Assembly: GCF_019976975.1 (NCBI RefSeq)
Contig: NZ_AP024630.1
Coordinates: forward strand, 1,798,001 to 1,862,000
Direction of reading: 5' to 3'
Source: Arthrobacter sp. NtRootA1
Lineage (GTDB): Bacteria > Actinomycetota > Actinomycetes > Actinomycetales > Micrococcaceae
Length of the DNA: 64,000 nt
This document shows positions 33,158 to 43,029 of the stretch, piece after piece; the first letter of the stretch is position 1, and every line of letters begins with the position of its first letter. The position numbers were made by a program, and so were the translations under genes. The notes under the pieces are model-generated. The model saw only the letters and a program-made list of their open reading frames with translations, was not told where the DNA came from and searched no databases.

Positions 33158-34681
33158 TTACGCGGAGGCTGCCAACAGATCCTCTGCGTAGGCCACCAAG
33201 GTACGGACTGTGCATCCGGTTCCTTGCTTCGGCGTGTACCCGTAGGGGCTGCCGTTGTTGAACGATGGGCCGGCAATGTCGACGTGGGCCCAGGGGATCT
33301 GCTGGCCGTCGCCGTTCTTGCCTACGAATTCACGCAGGAAGACAGCGGCTGTCATCATTCCGCCGTTACGCTCGCCAATGTTGGCAAGGTCCGCCACCTG
33401 GGAGTCCAAGCTGGGACGCAGTTCCTCAGGGAGCGGCATCGGCCAGACAAGCTCGCCGGCCCTGTCAGCGGCGGACTTCAACGCTGCCGTCACCGAATCG
33501 GAACCCATCACTCCTGCCGTGCGCAATCCGAGTGCGATGAGCTGGGCACCTGTGAGTGTTGCGACGTCGATGATTGCGTCCGGCTTTTCCAAGCTCGCGG
33601 CCACCAAGCCATCGGCCATGACCAGGCGGCCCTCGGCGTCGGTGTTCAGGACCTCTACTGTCTTTCCGCCATAGACAGTAAGGACGTCAGCGGGTCGCTG
33701 GGCGGCGCCGGACGGCATGTTCTCCGCAATACAAAGCCAAGCGGTTGCCTTGATAGGCAGGCCGAGCGAGGCGATGGCAAGGACAGTATTAAGAACGACG
33801 GCGGCGCCCGCCATATCGCTCTTCATGTCGCCCATGCCGAGGGCGGGCTTAATGGAGATACCGCCGGTGTCGAAGGTAATGCCCTTGCCAACGAGCGCGA
33901 TCTTCCGGGTGGCCTTTGCCGGAGCATATTCGACCTTGACCAGGCGGGGCTGACGGGTTGAACCCTTGCCAACGCCGAGGATGCCGCCAAAGCCCTCCTT
34001 TTCCAGGCGCTTTTCGTCCCAGACCGTCACCTTTACGGGAAGACCCTTTGCGAGTTCCTTGGCAGATTCGGCGAATGACTCGGGGTACAAGTGGCTGGGC
34101 GGCTGGTTCACGAGCGTACGCGTTGCGTTGACGGCCCTGCCCACGACTGTTGCACGGTCAAGTGCAGGTTGGGCAGCTTTGGCGTCAACGCCGGTGACGA
34201 TCAGAACCTTGGCAACCGGATCCTTGAGCCCGTCCTTGCTGGAACGGTGTTCGGTGTAGGAATAGGCGCCCATGGCGGCACCTTCGGCGACTGCGGCGAC
34301 GTCGGTGACGGACGTCGTCGGGAACGCCAACGTCACTGAGGGGACTCCGGCAAGTTGCCTGACAGCGGACCCGGCTGCCCGGCGCAGCGCTTCTTCAGGG
34401 ATGGTGCCGTCCTCGGACAATTTGCCCACGCCTGCCAGGACCAGGATCCCTGAGCCCGTTTCCGGCAAACCCGGAAGGCGGTGCGCTTGGTCGGGCGCAC
34501 CCGAGACTCCAAGGAGCTTCAGTGATCCCTCCACGGATTCGGCGGCCTTGGCACTCAGCGGGTTTTCCAGCAGCACTGGTCCGTCCGAGCCCTGGGCAAC
34601 TCCGATCACAAGTGCGTCGCTGGGTGACTTTTTCAGGTCCTTGGCGATGACGCCGAGGATGATGTCAGTAGTCTTGACCAC
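33158..34681 (-). CDS. pepA: leucyl aminopeptidase (M17)
   Basis: A 507-aa M17 metallo-aminopeptidase that removes N-terminal residues, leucine preferred, and helps recycle peptides. The N-terminal macro-like domain is followed by the catalytic domain with metal ligands in VGKGITFDTGG (Lys, Asp), the DMKSDMAGAA segment and the family signature NTDAEGRLVMAD. It starts at GTG 34681. Together with the tricorn-like protease it could complete peptide degradation. It is divergent from the PAC2 gene. Confidence 0.96.
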   Translation of the reverse strand: MVKTTDIILGVIAKDLKKSPSDALVIGVAQGSDGPVLLENPLSAKAAESVEGSLKLLGVSGAPDQAHRLPGLPETGSGILVLAGVGKLSEDGTIPEEALRRAAGSAVRQLAGVPSVTLAFPTTSVTDVAAVAEGAAMGAYSYTEHRSSKDGLKDPVAKVLIVTGVDAKAAQPALDRATVVGRAVNATRTLVNQPPSHLYPESFAESAKELAKGLPVKVTVWDEKRLEKEGFGGILGVGKGSTRQPRLVKVEYAPAKATRKIALVGKGITFDTGGISIKPALGMGDMKSDMAGAAVVLNTVLAIASLGLPIKATAWLCIAENMPSGAAQRPADVLTVYGGKTVEVLNTDAEGRLVMADGLVAASLEKPDAIIDVATLTGAQLIALGLRTAGVMGSDSVTAALKSAADRAGELVWPMPLPEELRPSLDSQVADLANIGERNGGMMTAAVFLREFVGKNGDGQQIPWAHVDIAGPSFNNGSPYGYTPKQGTGCTVRTLVAYAEDLLAASA

Positions 34682-35016
34682 GAGGATGTTTCCTCACTTC
34701 TCTCTGCATTGCATGGCGGGGCCGCATGTTTGGCGGGCCTGCCCCGGTACGCGCCCGACGTCCTGTTCCGACGGCGGCCTTGGTCTTCAGGTCAAGCGTC
34801 GCAAAAGGACGTCGGCCCGTTTCGATCGTAGTCTCTCGCAGGCTGCTGACAGCAATTAAATGAGAGCTGCGGCACACCAACGGCAGGAATGCCTACTGGA
34901 CGTGCAGCGTTGTACAAAGAGACACAGAGTCCCCACACCGCAGTCATGGCGTCAGCGACGCCATGACCAGGGGTGCATGGGGGCACCGAACTTTGCCACT
35001 GCGAAAGGAACATGCC
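34682..35016. other. 335-nt divergent region between pepA and the PAC2 gene
   Basis: I see no gene. It must hold promoters for both flanking genes. A conspicuous 11-bp perfect hairpin at 34943-34967 and a smaller GGTGC/GCACC hairpin at 34972-34987 lie in the presumed PAC2 leader. The 34700-34800 part is GC-rich without clear motifs. Confidence 0.6.
34943..34967 (+). repeat. 11-bp perfect inverted repeat in the PAC2 leader
   Basis: GTCATGGCGTC, AGC loop, GACGCCATGAC. It ends 49 nt before the PAC2 start codon, with no U tract after it. Confidence 0.6.
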
Positions 35017-35955
35017 GTGTTTGAACGGATATCCGGCTCCCTCCTGGACCCCGAGGCGCTCTATGCGAGCAACATCGAGATTTTCCACAGCCCGGAACTG
35101 CGGGGGCTGAATATGGTCATGGGTTTCACGGGCTTTGCCGATGCCGGTCATGTAGTCAGGCAGATCAACGCGGAACTCCTGGACCAACTCGACGCTGAGG
35201 TGGTAGCCATGTTCGACGCCGACCAGCTCATCGACTATCGCTCACGGCGCCCCCACATCAGCTTCGTCGAAGACCATTTGCAGGACTATCAGGCACCCAA
35301 GCTGGCGCTCTACAAGCTCACGGACGGCCTGGGCCAGCCCTTCCTGCTGCTCGCCGGCTTCGAACCCGACTTGCAGTGGGAGCGATTCTCCCGTGCCGTC
35401 GTGGGAATCGTGGAGAAACTCGACGTCAACCTGGTGACTTGGATTCACTCCATTCCCATGCCCGTACCGCATACGCGCCCGGTGGGAGTAACCGTTCACG
35501 GCAACCGGCCCGAGCTCATCGAAGGTATCTCGAGCTGGAAGCCAACGGTCGAAGTCCCCGCCGCCATTGGCCATATCCTTGAACTCCGGCTCACCGAGGC
35601 CGAACGCCATGTTGCTGGCTATGTCATTCACGTGCCCCACTATTTGGCTGAGGCCGAATATCCTCCAGCGGCGGTGGCAGGGCTGGAGTACCTCGGCGCG
35701 GCCACATCCCTAATGCTTCCCACTGACCGGCTTCGGGAAGCCGGCCGGGAAGTAGGCCGGCAGATTGCGGAGCAGATTGAAGCCTCCGAGGAAGTGCAGG
35801 CCGTAGTCGCCAACCTGGAGGCCCGGTACGACGAAAAATCCGAGGGCATCGTCCGGCGTTCGTTGCTCGCCGATGAGAACGACGAACTGCCCAACGCCGA
35901 GGACATCGGAGCGGCTGTGGAGGCATATCTGGCGCGTAAAGACTCGCCTCAATAA
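35017..35955 (+). CDS. PAC2 family protein
   Basis: A 312-aa member of the PAC2 (proteasome assembly chaperone-like) family common in actinobacteria. Typical segments are MVMGFTGFADAGHV near the N-terminus, FDADQLIDYRSRRP, the LLLAGFEPDLQWERF core, and a long C-terminal helical Glu/Arg-rich region (about 240-312). Some relatives affect proteasome-linked processes, but the role is unproven here. GTG 35017 has GAAAGGA about 8 nt upstream; an in-frame ATG at 34963 would begin inside the leader hairpin and is unlikely. The MFS gene follows 35 nt later. Confidence 0.9.
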   Translation: MFERISGSLLDPEALYASNIEIFHSPELRGLNMVMGFTGFADAGHVVRQINAELLDQLDAEVVAMFDADQLIDYRSRRPHISFVEDHLQDYQAPKLALYKLTDGLGQPFLLLAGFEPDLQWERFSRAVVGIVEKLDVNLVTWIHSIPMPVPHTRPVGVTVHGNRPELIEGISSWKPTVEVPAAIGHILELRLTEAERHVAGYVIHVPHYLAEAEYPPAAVAGLEYLGAATSLMLPTDRLREAGREVGRQIAEQIEASEEVQAVVANLEARYDEKSEGIVRRSLLADENDELPNAEDIGAAVEAYLARKDSPQ

Positions 35956-35990
35956 ATCAGCTTTGAACCGTTCGCGGGCATAATTGAGGA

Positions 35991-37352
35991 GTGACTGCTC
36001 CCCGCGCCTGGCTCATCTGGACGATCGGCGTCTTTGCCTACCTGGTGGCCGTAGCACAGCGAACCTCATTTGGTGTCGCGGGTTTGGAAGCAACAGAACG
36101 CTTCCATGCCAGTGCTTCGGCCATCTCCTTTTTTACCGTCTTGCAGTTGCTTGTCTACGCCGGCTTGCAAATCCCGGTCGGCGTCCTGGTGGACAGGTTT
36201 GGATCGCGGGTCATGATTGCCGGCGGTGCCATCCTGATGGGACTGGGGCAGTTGCAGCTCGCCTTCGCCGATAGCATTCCTGGAGGGGTACTGGGGCGTG
36301 TCCTGGTGGGAGCCGGTGACGCCATGACATTCATCTCCGTCATCCGGCTCGTTCCCTTGTGGTTCAGTCCGGCCAGGGTCCCCGTGGTTACCCAGCTGAC
36401 CGGAATGTGCGGGCAGTTGGGCCAACTCTTCAGCGTGGTGCCTTTCGCCTTGCTCCTTCACTCTGCCGGCTGGACGCCCGCCTTCATGTCACTCGCGGCG
36501 ATGTCCGTGCTGGCTGTCGTCCTGGTCCTCGTGCTGTTGCGGGACCAGCCTCCCGGGCATCCCCCGCGGGAGACCGGGCAGGGACTTCGGGCTACCGGAG
36601 TCTCCTTGTCACGCGCTTGGAAGCAGCCAGGCACCCGGCTTGGCTTGTGGAGCCATTTCACCGTCCAGTTCAGTGGCAACCTCTTTGCAATGACATGGGG
36701 TTATCCGTTCCTCCTCTCTGCCCAGGGGCTTGATGCGGGGACGGTCTCGGCTTTGATGGCCTTGTTCGTGGCAACCGCAATCGTCTCGGGGCCTGGATTT
36801 GGGCGGTTCGTCTCCAAACACCCAATGCGCCGCTCAGCCATGGTCCTGCTGATCACTGCGTCTACTGCGTTGGCTTGGGCGGCAGTGCTCATCCTTCCTG
36901 ACCGGGCGCCACTGTGGCTCCTCGTGATCCTGGTGGTGGTGTTGGCAGTTGGCGGCCCGGGCTCCATGATTGGCTTCGACTTCGCGCGGACGTTCAATCC
37001 TTCCCACCGTATTGGTACCGCGACAGGCATCGTCAACGTGGGCGGGTTCATCGCTGCCTTGGTGGCGATCTACCTGATTGGCCTGGTCCTGGACGTCCTG
37101 AACGCGAGCGGATTCTCAGGCGGGGACTTGTACGGCCTTGATCCGTTCCGTGTAGCCCTCAGCGTCCAGTTTGTCCTGCTGGGCATCGGGACGGTCCTTA
37201 TCATGCTGACCCGACGGAAGGTGCGGTTGCAGATGGCCGAGCAGGGCGTCCACGTGCCTCCGTTGGCTGCAGCCTTGGCCCGGCAGCGCCGCGAAAGGAT
37301 CGAGCGCCGGCGTGCGGCACGTGCGCAGTCTGATGAAGGAAGCAAGGAATAA
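35991..37352 (+). CDS. MFS transporter
   Basis: A 453-aa major facilitator with about 12 hydrophobic segments. The loop 2-3 motif is present as GVLVDRFGSRVMI, and a second large cytoplasmic loop splits the two halves near residue 200. The C-terminus is a basic Arg/Gln/Glu-rich tail. The substrate cannot be predicted. GTG 35991 is preceded by GAGGA; a CATAAT box also ends 6 nt upstream. It may be co-transcribed with the PAC2 gene. Confidence 0.9.
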   Translation: MTAPRAWLIWTIGVFAYLVAVAQRTSFGVAGLEATERFHASASAISFFTVLQLLVYAGLQIPVGVLVDRFGSRVMIAGGAILMGLGQLQLAFADSIPGGVLGRVLVGAGDAMTFISVIRLVPLWFSPARVPVVTQLTGMCGQLGQLFSVVPFALLLHSAGWTPAFMSLAAMSVLAVVLVLVLLRDQPPGHPPRETGQGLRATGVSLSRAWKQPGTRLGLWSHFTVQFSGNLFAMTWGYPFLLSAQGLDAGTVSALMALFVATAIVSGPGFGRFVSKHPMRRSAMVLLITASTALAWAAVLILPDRAPLWLLVILVVVLAVGGPGSMIGFDFARTFNPSHRIGTATGIVNVGGFIAALVAIYLIGLVLDVLNASGFSGGDLYGLDPFRVALSVQFVLLGIGTVLIMLTRRKVRLQMAEQGVHVPPLAAALARQRRERIERRRAARAQSDEGSKE

Positions 37353-37396
37353 CTGCAGGCACCAACCTCCGGGTAAGGGCATTTTCGTGGTTTGTC

Positions 37397-37424
37397 CTTA
37401 TGTGGCCACCTTTATCCACATAAG
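37397..37424 (+). promoter_or_regulatory. 9-bp inverted repeat upstream of the DUF4192 gene
   Basis: CTTATGTGG, 10 nt, CCACATAAG. AT-rich arms with a 10-nt spacer look more like an operator than a terminator. It lies 48 nt before the DUF4192 start and 45 nt after the MFS stop. Confidence 0.4.
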
Positions 37425-37471
37425 CGTGATGGTCTCTGTTTTCAGCCAGTGGTGTTGCCCAAGCTTGAAGC

Positions 37472-38740
37472 ATGACCACCAAAGAGACGCTGAGCATTCA
37501 TCAACCAGAAGACATCCTGGGTTACATCCCGCATTTGTTGGGCTATTGGCCTGAGGACAGCCTTGTGGCCATCACGATGCAGGGGAAAATGCTCGGAGCC
37601 GCTCTCCGCGTCGACCTGCCTGCCCGGGCTTCTAACCGCATGCTTGCTGATTTTGCGGAGCACGTACTTCATTACTTAGCGGCGGACACCCTTGCCGACG
37701 GCGTGGTGCTTGCCCTTTACACCGGCGACGGTTGGGAGGACGGCATGGTTGTCACCAAAACACTCCCACTGCTGGCTGAACTTCAGGAAACACTTGGCCA
37801 CGCTGATTTGCCTGTCCGGGATGCGTGGTTGGTTGGTCCTGAGTATTGGCGCGGCGCGTTCTGCTTCGACCAGGAATGCTGCCCGGCGCCGGGCCTGCCG
37901 ATAGAACGAATCCGGAACAGCCGGCTCAGCGCAGAGATGGTCTATCGAGGCAGTACCATCGGAGCTTCTCCAAGGAGTAAGCAAAATCCGCCCGTTCCGG
38001 GACGTCCGGGTGCCCTCGATCCCGCAGTGTCGGAAGCCGAGTCGGATTTTGCACAACGGATGCGAACGTCACGGCGCAGTGGGAGGTGCCTTGATGCCGT
38101 ACTGGCGGTGTGGCGTCAGGTGCTGGACAATGCCCGCATCCGTCCCGACAGCGAGACCGTAGATTTGCTCACGCCGCAACTCGCGGGCTTCCTCAGGTCC
38201 ACCCTTGCTGTGCCCGGATGGCGGGACGCTGTCATGATCATGGCGGCTGCCGGAACCGGTTCCGCTAAGGCAGGGGCAGCAGCGTTCGGATTGTGCAGTA
38301 GCGATGATGGCTCTGAGCCACTTCCCTTCGACGCCGGAGAGTTGGCATTGCCCCCAACCGACACCCATGAAGGGGCTGGGGCGGCCCTTGAATCAAACGG
38401 GATGCTCAGCATCTATGCCTACGCAGACATCCTTCTAGGCATTGAACCAGCTATTCCCGACTGGGGGCAGCTTGATGCCCTGCAGCGCGTCTTGTCGTAC
38501 CTGTACGTCCAAGGAGAAATGGGGGAAATTGCTGCAGCTGCATTGACCTTGCAAGGCTGGATTGCCTGGTGCAAGGGGAGTGGGTCCTCTGCACACGCTT
38601 GCCTTATGCATGCCAATTCGGCCAGCCCCGGTTACAGGCTCGCCGCATTGCTGGACGAGATTCTGGGGCACGGCAGCATCTGCGACTGGGCAAGTCGTCC
38701 CGAGTCCGCCTGGGGGACCTATAAAGGATCTCTTCGATAG
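37472..38740 (+). CDS. DUF4192 family protein
   Basis: A 422-aa soluble protein of the actinobacterial DUF4192 family, recognisable from the N-terminal QPEDILGYIPHLLGYWPEDSLVAI and the WLVGPEYWRGAFC segment. It has no membrane helices and no known catalytic motif. It starts at ATG 37472 without a strong ribosome site. A gene of this family directly upstream of the principal sigma factor is an arrangement I associate with Micrococcaceae, but its role is unknown. Confidence 0.88.
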   Translation: MTTKETLSIHQPEDILGYIPHLLGYWPEDSLVAITMQGKMLGAALRVDLPARASNRMLADFAEHVLHYLAADTLADGVVLALYTGDGWEDGMVVTKTLPLLAELQETLGHADLPVRDAWLVGPEYWRGAFCFDQECCPAPGLPIERIRNSRLSAEMVYRGSTIGASPRSKQNPPVPGRPGALDPAVSEAESDFAQRMRTSRRSGRCLDAVLAVWRQVLDNARIRPDSETVDLLTPQLAGFLRSTLAVPGWRDAVMIMAAAGTGSAKAGAAAFGLCSSDDGSEPLPFDAGELALPPTDTHEGAGAALESNGMLSIYAYADILLGIEPAIPDWGQLDALQRVLSYLYVQGEMGEIAAAALTLQGWIAWCKGSGSSAHACLMHANSASPGYRLAALLDEILGHGSICDWASRPESAWGTYKGSLR

Positions 38741-38835
38741 CCATTACGCTTCATCAAGCGTGGGATTCATAAAACCGTGAGACAATGGATGCCGAGACCC
38801 GGTTGGGTCCGCGTTTGAATGCCCGTAATGGGCCC

Positions 38836-38862
38836 GGAATCCGGGAACATTACGGTGTCGTT
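38836..38862 (+). promoter_or_regulatory. candidate SigR/SigH-type promoter of sigA
   Basis: GGAAT (38836-38840), 18 nt, CGTT (38859-38862). This matches the GGAAT-N18-GTT consensus of the thiol-stress ECF sigma factors SigR/SigH. It lies about 120 nt upstream of sigA. In Streptomyces the principal sigma gene hrdB has a SigR promoter, which makes the match more credible. Confidence 0.55.
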
Positions 38863-38984
38863 GGCAGTTGTACATAGTGACTCTGCAGACGGCGATCGCA
38901 TTTGAAATTGATCGCGGACTTGACAGGGTCATAGTGGTGTTGCCCGCATGGTGATTCCACAGACCGCCGCTAGAAAGGTTTTCT

Positions 38985-40304
<1,320 letters not shown>

Positions 40305-40324
40305 AGAGGTCCACTCACAAACGT

Positions 40325-40368
40325 TAACGGCCTGATCGGACTATCCGATCGGGCCGTTACCTTTTTTT
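40325..40368 (+). terminator. Rho-independent terminator of sigA
   Basis: A 16-bp stem (40325-40340 with 40344-40359, one G-U pair), 3-nt loop, then a seven-T tract. A textbook terminator. Confidence 0.95.
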
Positions 40369-40392
40369 GGGGCATCCTGGCTTCAAACTAAA

Positions 40393-40422
40393 CAGGGCCC
40401 CTCCCGGATGGGAGGAGCCCTG
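40393..40422 (-). terminator. terminator of the DUF7455-like gene
   Basis: CAGGGC-CCTCCC pairs with GGGAGG-GCCCTG with one internal mismatch and a 4-nt loop. On the minus strand TTTAGTTT follows. Confidence 0.8.
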
Positions 40423-40476
40423 TTCTTGCTCGAAGTGATGTGGCAGGAGAGTGTCCAGCCTTACCGTCAGCCCTGT

Positions 40477-40698
40477 CTAGTCGACCGGAACGGGTGCCTT
40501 CTCGTTGAGGCGCTCGGTCTCATCGTGCCAGTCGGAGGTCAGGGGCCGAAGCGTGGCCTCAACTGCGCGTGCGTGGTGGCCGCAAAACAGCAGCTCACCG
40601 CCGGAGGACTCGAGTACAACGCGGACATATGCTTGAGCCCCGCAACGATCGCATCGGTCAGCTGCGTTCAGTGTGCGGTCTGCAACTGCTGTTGTCAT
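40477..40698 (-). CDS. small zinc-ribbon protein (DUF7455-like)
   Basis: A 73-aa protein with CDRCG (about 17-21) and FCGHHA (about 39-44), a CxxC...CxxH zinc site; the remainder is helical and charged. It matches small actinobacterial proteins next to sigA annotated as DUF7455 or hypothetical. ATG 40698 is preceded by AAGGAGG at ideal spacing, so I prefer it to an in-frame start 57 nt upstream. Function unknown. Confidence 0.85.
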   Translation of the reverse strand: MTTAVADRTLNAADRCDRCGAQAYVRVVLESSGGELLFCGHHARAVEATLRPLTSDWHDETERLNEKAPVPVD

Positions 40699-40918
40699 GT
40701 CGGCCTCCTTAGTAGTTCTGTACATCCATATAACCAGTATTCGGAGCAGAACCATGGCAAGGATGGATCACTTTCGCTGTCCGCGTATCACATGTGCGTA
40801 ACGTAACGAAGTAGAATGCCGGTTTCCGGGAGTGGCAACCGGTGCCGATGGGGGACCGCGACTAGCCTAAGATGGGCAGTGTTTGCCTTGAGATATACCC
40901 CGAAGGAGCACACCGCGA

Positions 40919-43027
40919 GTGGCACCGAGTTCTGAATACAACGCCCGGCATCTATCTGTCCTGGAGGGCCTGGAAGCCGTTCGCAAGCGCCCGGGCATGT
41001 ACATCGGTTCCACCGACTCCCGTGGCCTTATGCACTGCCTGTGGGAGATCATCGACAACGCTGTTGATGAGGCCCTGGCCGGCTTCGGGCATGACATCAA
41101 AGTCATTTTGCATGCAGACAATTCGGTCGAGATTCATGACGACGGCAGGGGCATCCCTGTTGACGTCGAACCGAAGACGGGACTGTCCGGCGTCGAGGTT
41201 GTCTTCACGAAGCTGCACGCAGGCGGCAAGTTCGGCGGCGGTTCCTACACGGCCTCCGGCGGCCTCCATGGCGTGGGCGCCTCCGTGGTCAACGCTTTGT
41301 CCAGCCGGCTGGATGTTCAGGTCGATCGTGGCAGCAAGACGTACCAGATGTCGTTCCGCCGTGGTGAGCCGGGACGTTTCATTGATTCCGGCGCCAAGCC
41401 CAGCCCCAACGCGCCCTTTGAGCCGTTCGTTGAAGACTCTGTATTGGACGTAGTTGGCAAGGCCAAACGCGGGGTCACCGGTACAAGGGTGCGGTACTGG
41501 GCCGACCGCCAGATCTTCACTCCCGATGCCAAGTTCTCTTACGATGACCTCACATCGCGTGCACGCCAGACGTCGTTCCTGGTCCCCGGATTGAAGATCA
41601 CTGTCCGCGATGAGCGCAAGCTCGCGGGCACCCCCGGTGAGAACGGTGTGCATGAGGAAGTCTTCCACCACGACGGCGGCATTTCGGAATTTGTAGAGTT
41701 CCTCGCGGCCGACTCCGGAGTGACTGACGTGTGGCGCCTCCACGGCTCGGGGAAGTTCAAAGAAACTGTCCCTGTCCTTGACGAAAACGGGCACAGCAAG
41801 ATCGCCGAAGTTGAGCGCGATTGCGAAGTCGATATTGCCTTGCGTTGGGGGATCGGTTACGAGACCACGATGCGCAGCTTCGTCAACATCATCGCGACCC
41901 CCAAGGGCGGGACGCACCAGGCGGGCTTCGAGGCAGCCCTACTGAAAACCTTCCGCAAGGCCGTAGAAACGAACGCCAGGAAGCTGAAGGCAGGCAACGA
42001 CAAAATCGAGAAAGACGACGTCCTGGCCGGCCTCACCGCCGTGCTCACCGTCCGCTTGGCCGAACCACAGTTCGAAGGCCAGACCAAGGAAATCCTCGGC
42101 ACGTCGGCTGTTCGCGCCATCGTCGCCAAGGTGGTCGAGCAGGAAATTTCGAGCAGGTTGTCCTCTGCCAACCGCAATGACAAAGCACAGTCGGCGCTGT
42201 TGCTGGAAAAGATCGTGGCGGAGATGAAGTCGCGCATTTCGGCCAGGGTGCACAAGGAGACCCAGCGCCGAAAGAACGCACTGGAAACCTCCTCGATGCC
42301 CACCAAGCTTGCCGACTGCCGCACTGATGACGTGGCGCGATCCGAACTCTTCATCGTTGAGGGCGATTCCGCGCTCGGTACTGCCAAGCTGGCCCGGTCT
42401 TCGGATTTCCAGGCCCTGCTTCCTATTCGCGGCAAGATCCTTAATGTCCAGAAGGCGTCTGTAGGGGACATGCTCTCCAACGCAGAATGTGCTGCACTCA
42501 TCCAGGTTGTCGGCGCAGGCTCAGGTCGGAGTTTCGATCTTGATGCAGCGCGTTACGGCAAGGTCATCCTGATGACGGATGCCGACGTCGACGGCGCGCA
42601 CATCCGCACGCTGCTGCTGACGCTCTTCTTCCGCTACATGCGGCCCATGGTCGAGGAGGGTCGGGTGTTCGCCGCAGTTCCGCCCCTTCACCGCGTGGAG
42701 GTCATCAATCCGGGCCAGAAGGCCAACGAGATGATCTATACGTACTCCGAGGCAGAATTGCATGTTCTTCTGGCCAATCTGGCCAAGGAGGGCAAGCGCT
42801 ACAAGGAGCCCATCCAGCGTTACAAGGGCCTGGGCGAAATGGACGCACAGCAGCTCGCCGAGACCACTATGGACCCGCGCCACCGGACCCTTCGGAAGGT
42901 GGGTATCGACAGTGCCCAGCGTGCTGAAGAGGTTTTCGATCTCCTCATGGGCTCGGACGTCGCGCCTCGTAAGGAATTCATCATCGCAGGGGCAGCGACG
43001 CTGGACCGGGAACGCATCGACGCCTAG
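40919..43027 (+). CDS. parE: DNA topoisomerase IV subunit B
   Basis: ATPase subunit of the type IIA topoisomerase that decatenates daughter chromosomes. The 702-aa product has the GHKL ATPase motifs EIIDNAVDEALAG, HDDGRGIP and GGLHGVGASVVN, a transducer domain, and a TOPRIM with EGDSALGTAK and DADVDGAHIRTL. The TOPRIM reads EGDSALGTAK, not the EGDSAGGSAK usual in GyrB. That, the partner at 54361 and the sigA neighbourhood support ParE. GTG 40919 has AAGGAG 10 nt upstream; a TAAGAT -10 may lie at 40868-40873. Confidence 0.93.
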   Translation: MAPSSEYNARHLSVLEGLEAVRKRPGMYIGSTDSRGLMHCLWEIIDNAVDEALAGFGHDIKVILHADNSVEIHDDGRGIPVDVEPKTGLSGVEVVFTKLHAGGKFGGGSYTASGGLHGVGASVVNALSSRLDVQVDRGSKTYQMSFRRGEPGRFIDSGAKPSPNAPFEPFVEDSVLDVVGKAKRGVTGTRVRYWADRQIFTPDAKFSYDDLTSRARQTSFLVPGLKITVRDERKLAGTPGENGVHEEVFHHDGGISEFVEFLAADSGVTDVWRLHGSGKFKETVPVLDENGHSKIAEVERDCEVDIALRWGIGYETTMRSFVNIIATPKGGTHQAGFEAALLKTFRKAVETNARKLKAGNDKIEKDDVLAGLTAVLTVRLAEPQFEGQTKEILGTSAVRAIVAKVVEQEISSRLSSANRNDKAQSALLLEKIVAEMKSRISARVHKETQRRKNALETSSMPTKLADCRTDDVARSELFIVEGDSALGTAKLARSSDFQALLPIRGKILNVQKASVGDMLSNAECAALIQVVGAGSGRSFDLDAARYGKVILMTDADVDGAHIRTLLLTLFFRYMRPMVEEGRVFAAVPPLHRVEVINPGQKANEMIYTYSEAELHVLLANLAKEGKRYKEPIQRYKGLGEMDAQQLAETTMDPRHRTLRKVGIDSAQRAEEVFDLLMGSDVAPRKEFIIAGAATLDRERIDA

Positions 43028-43029
43028 GT

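Noticed and set aside
40919..43027. Calling this gene gyrB
   Set aside because: The TOPRIM reads EGDSALGTAK rather than the GyrB-like EGDSAGGSAK; the partner in the window lacks a clear GyrA box, and the sigA neighbourhood is typical of parE. dnaA, recF and gyrA are not adjacent.
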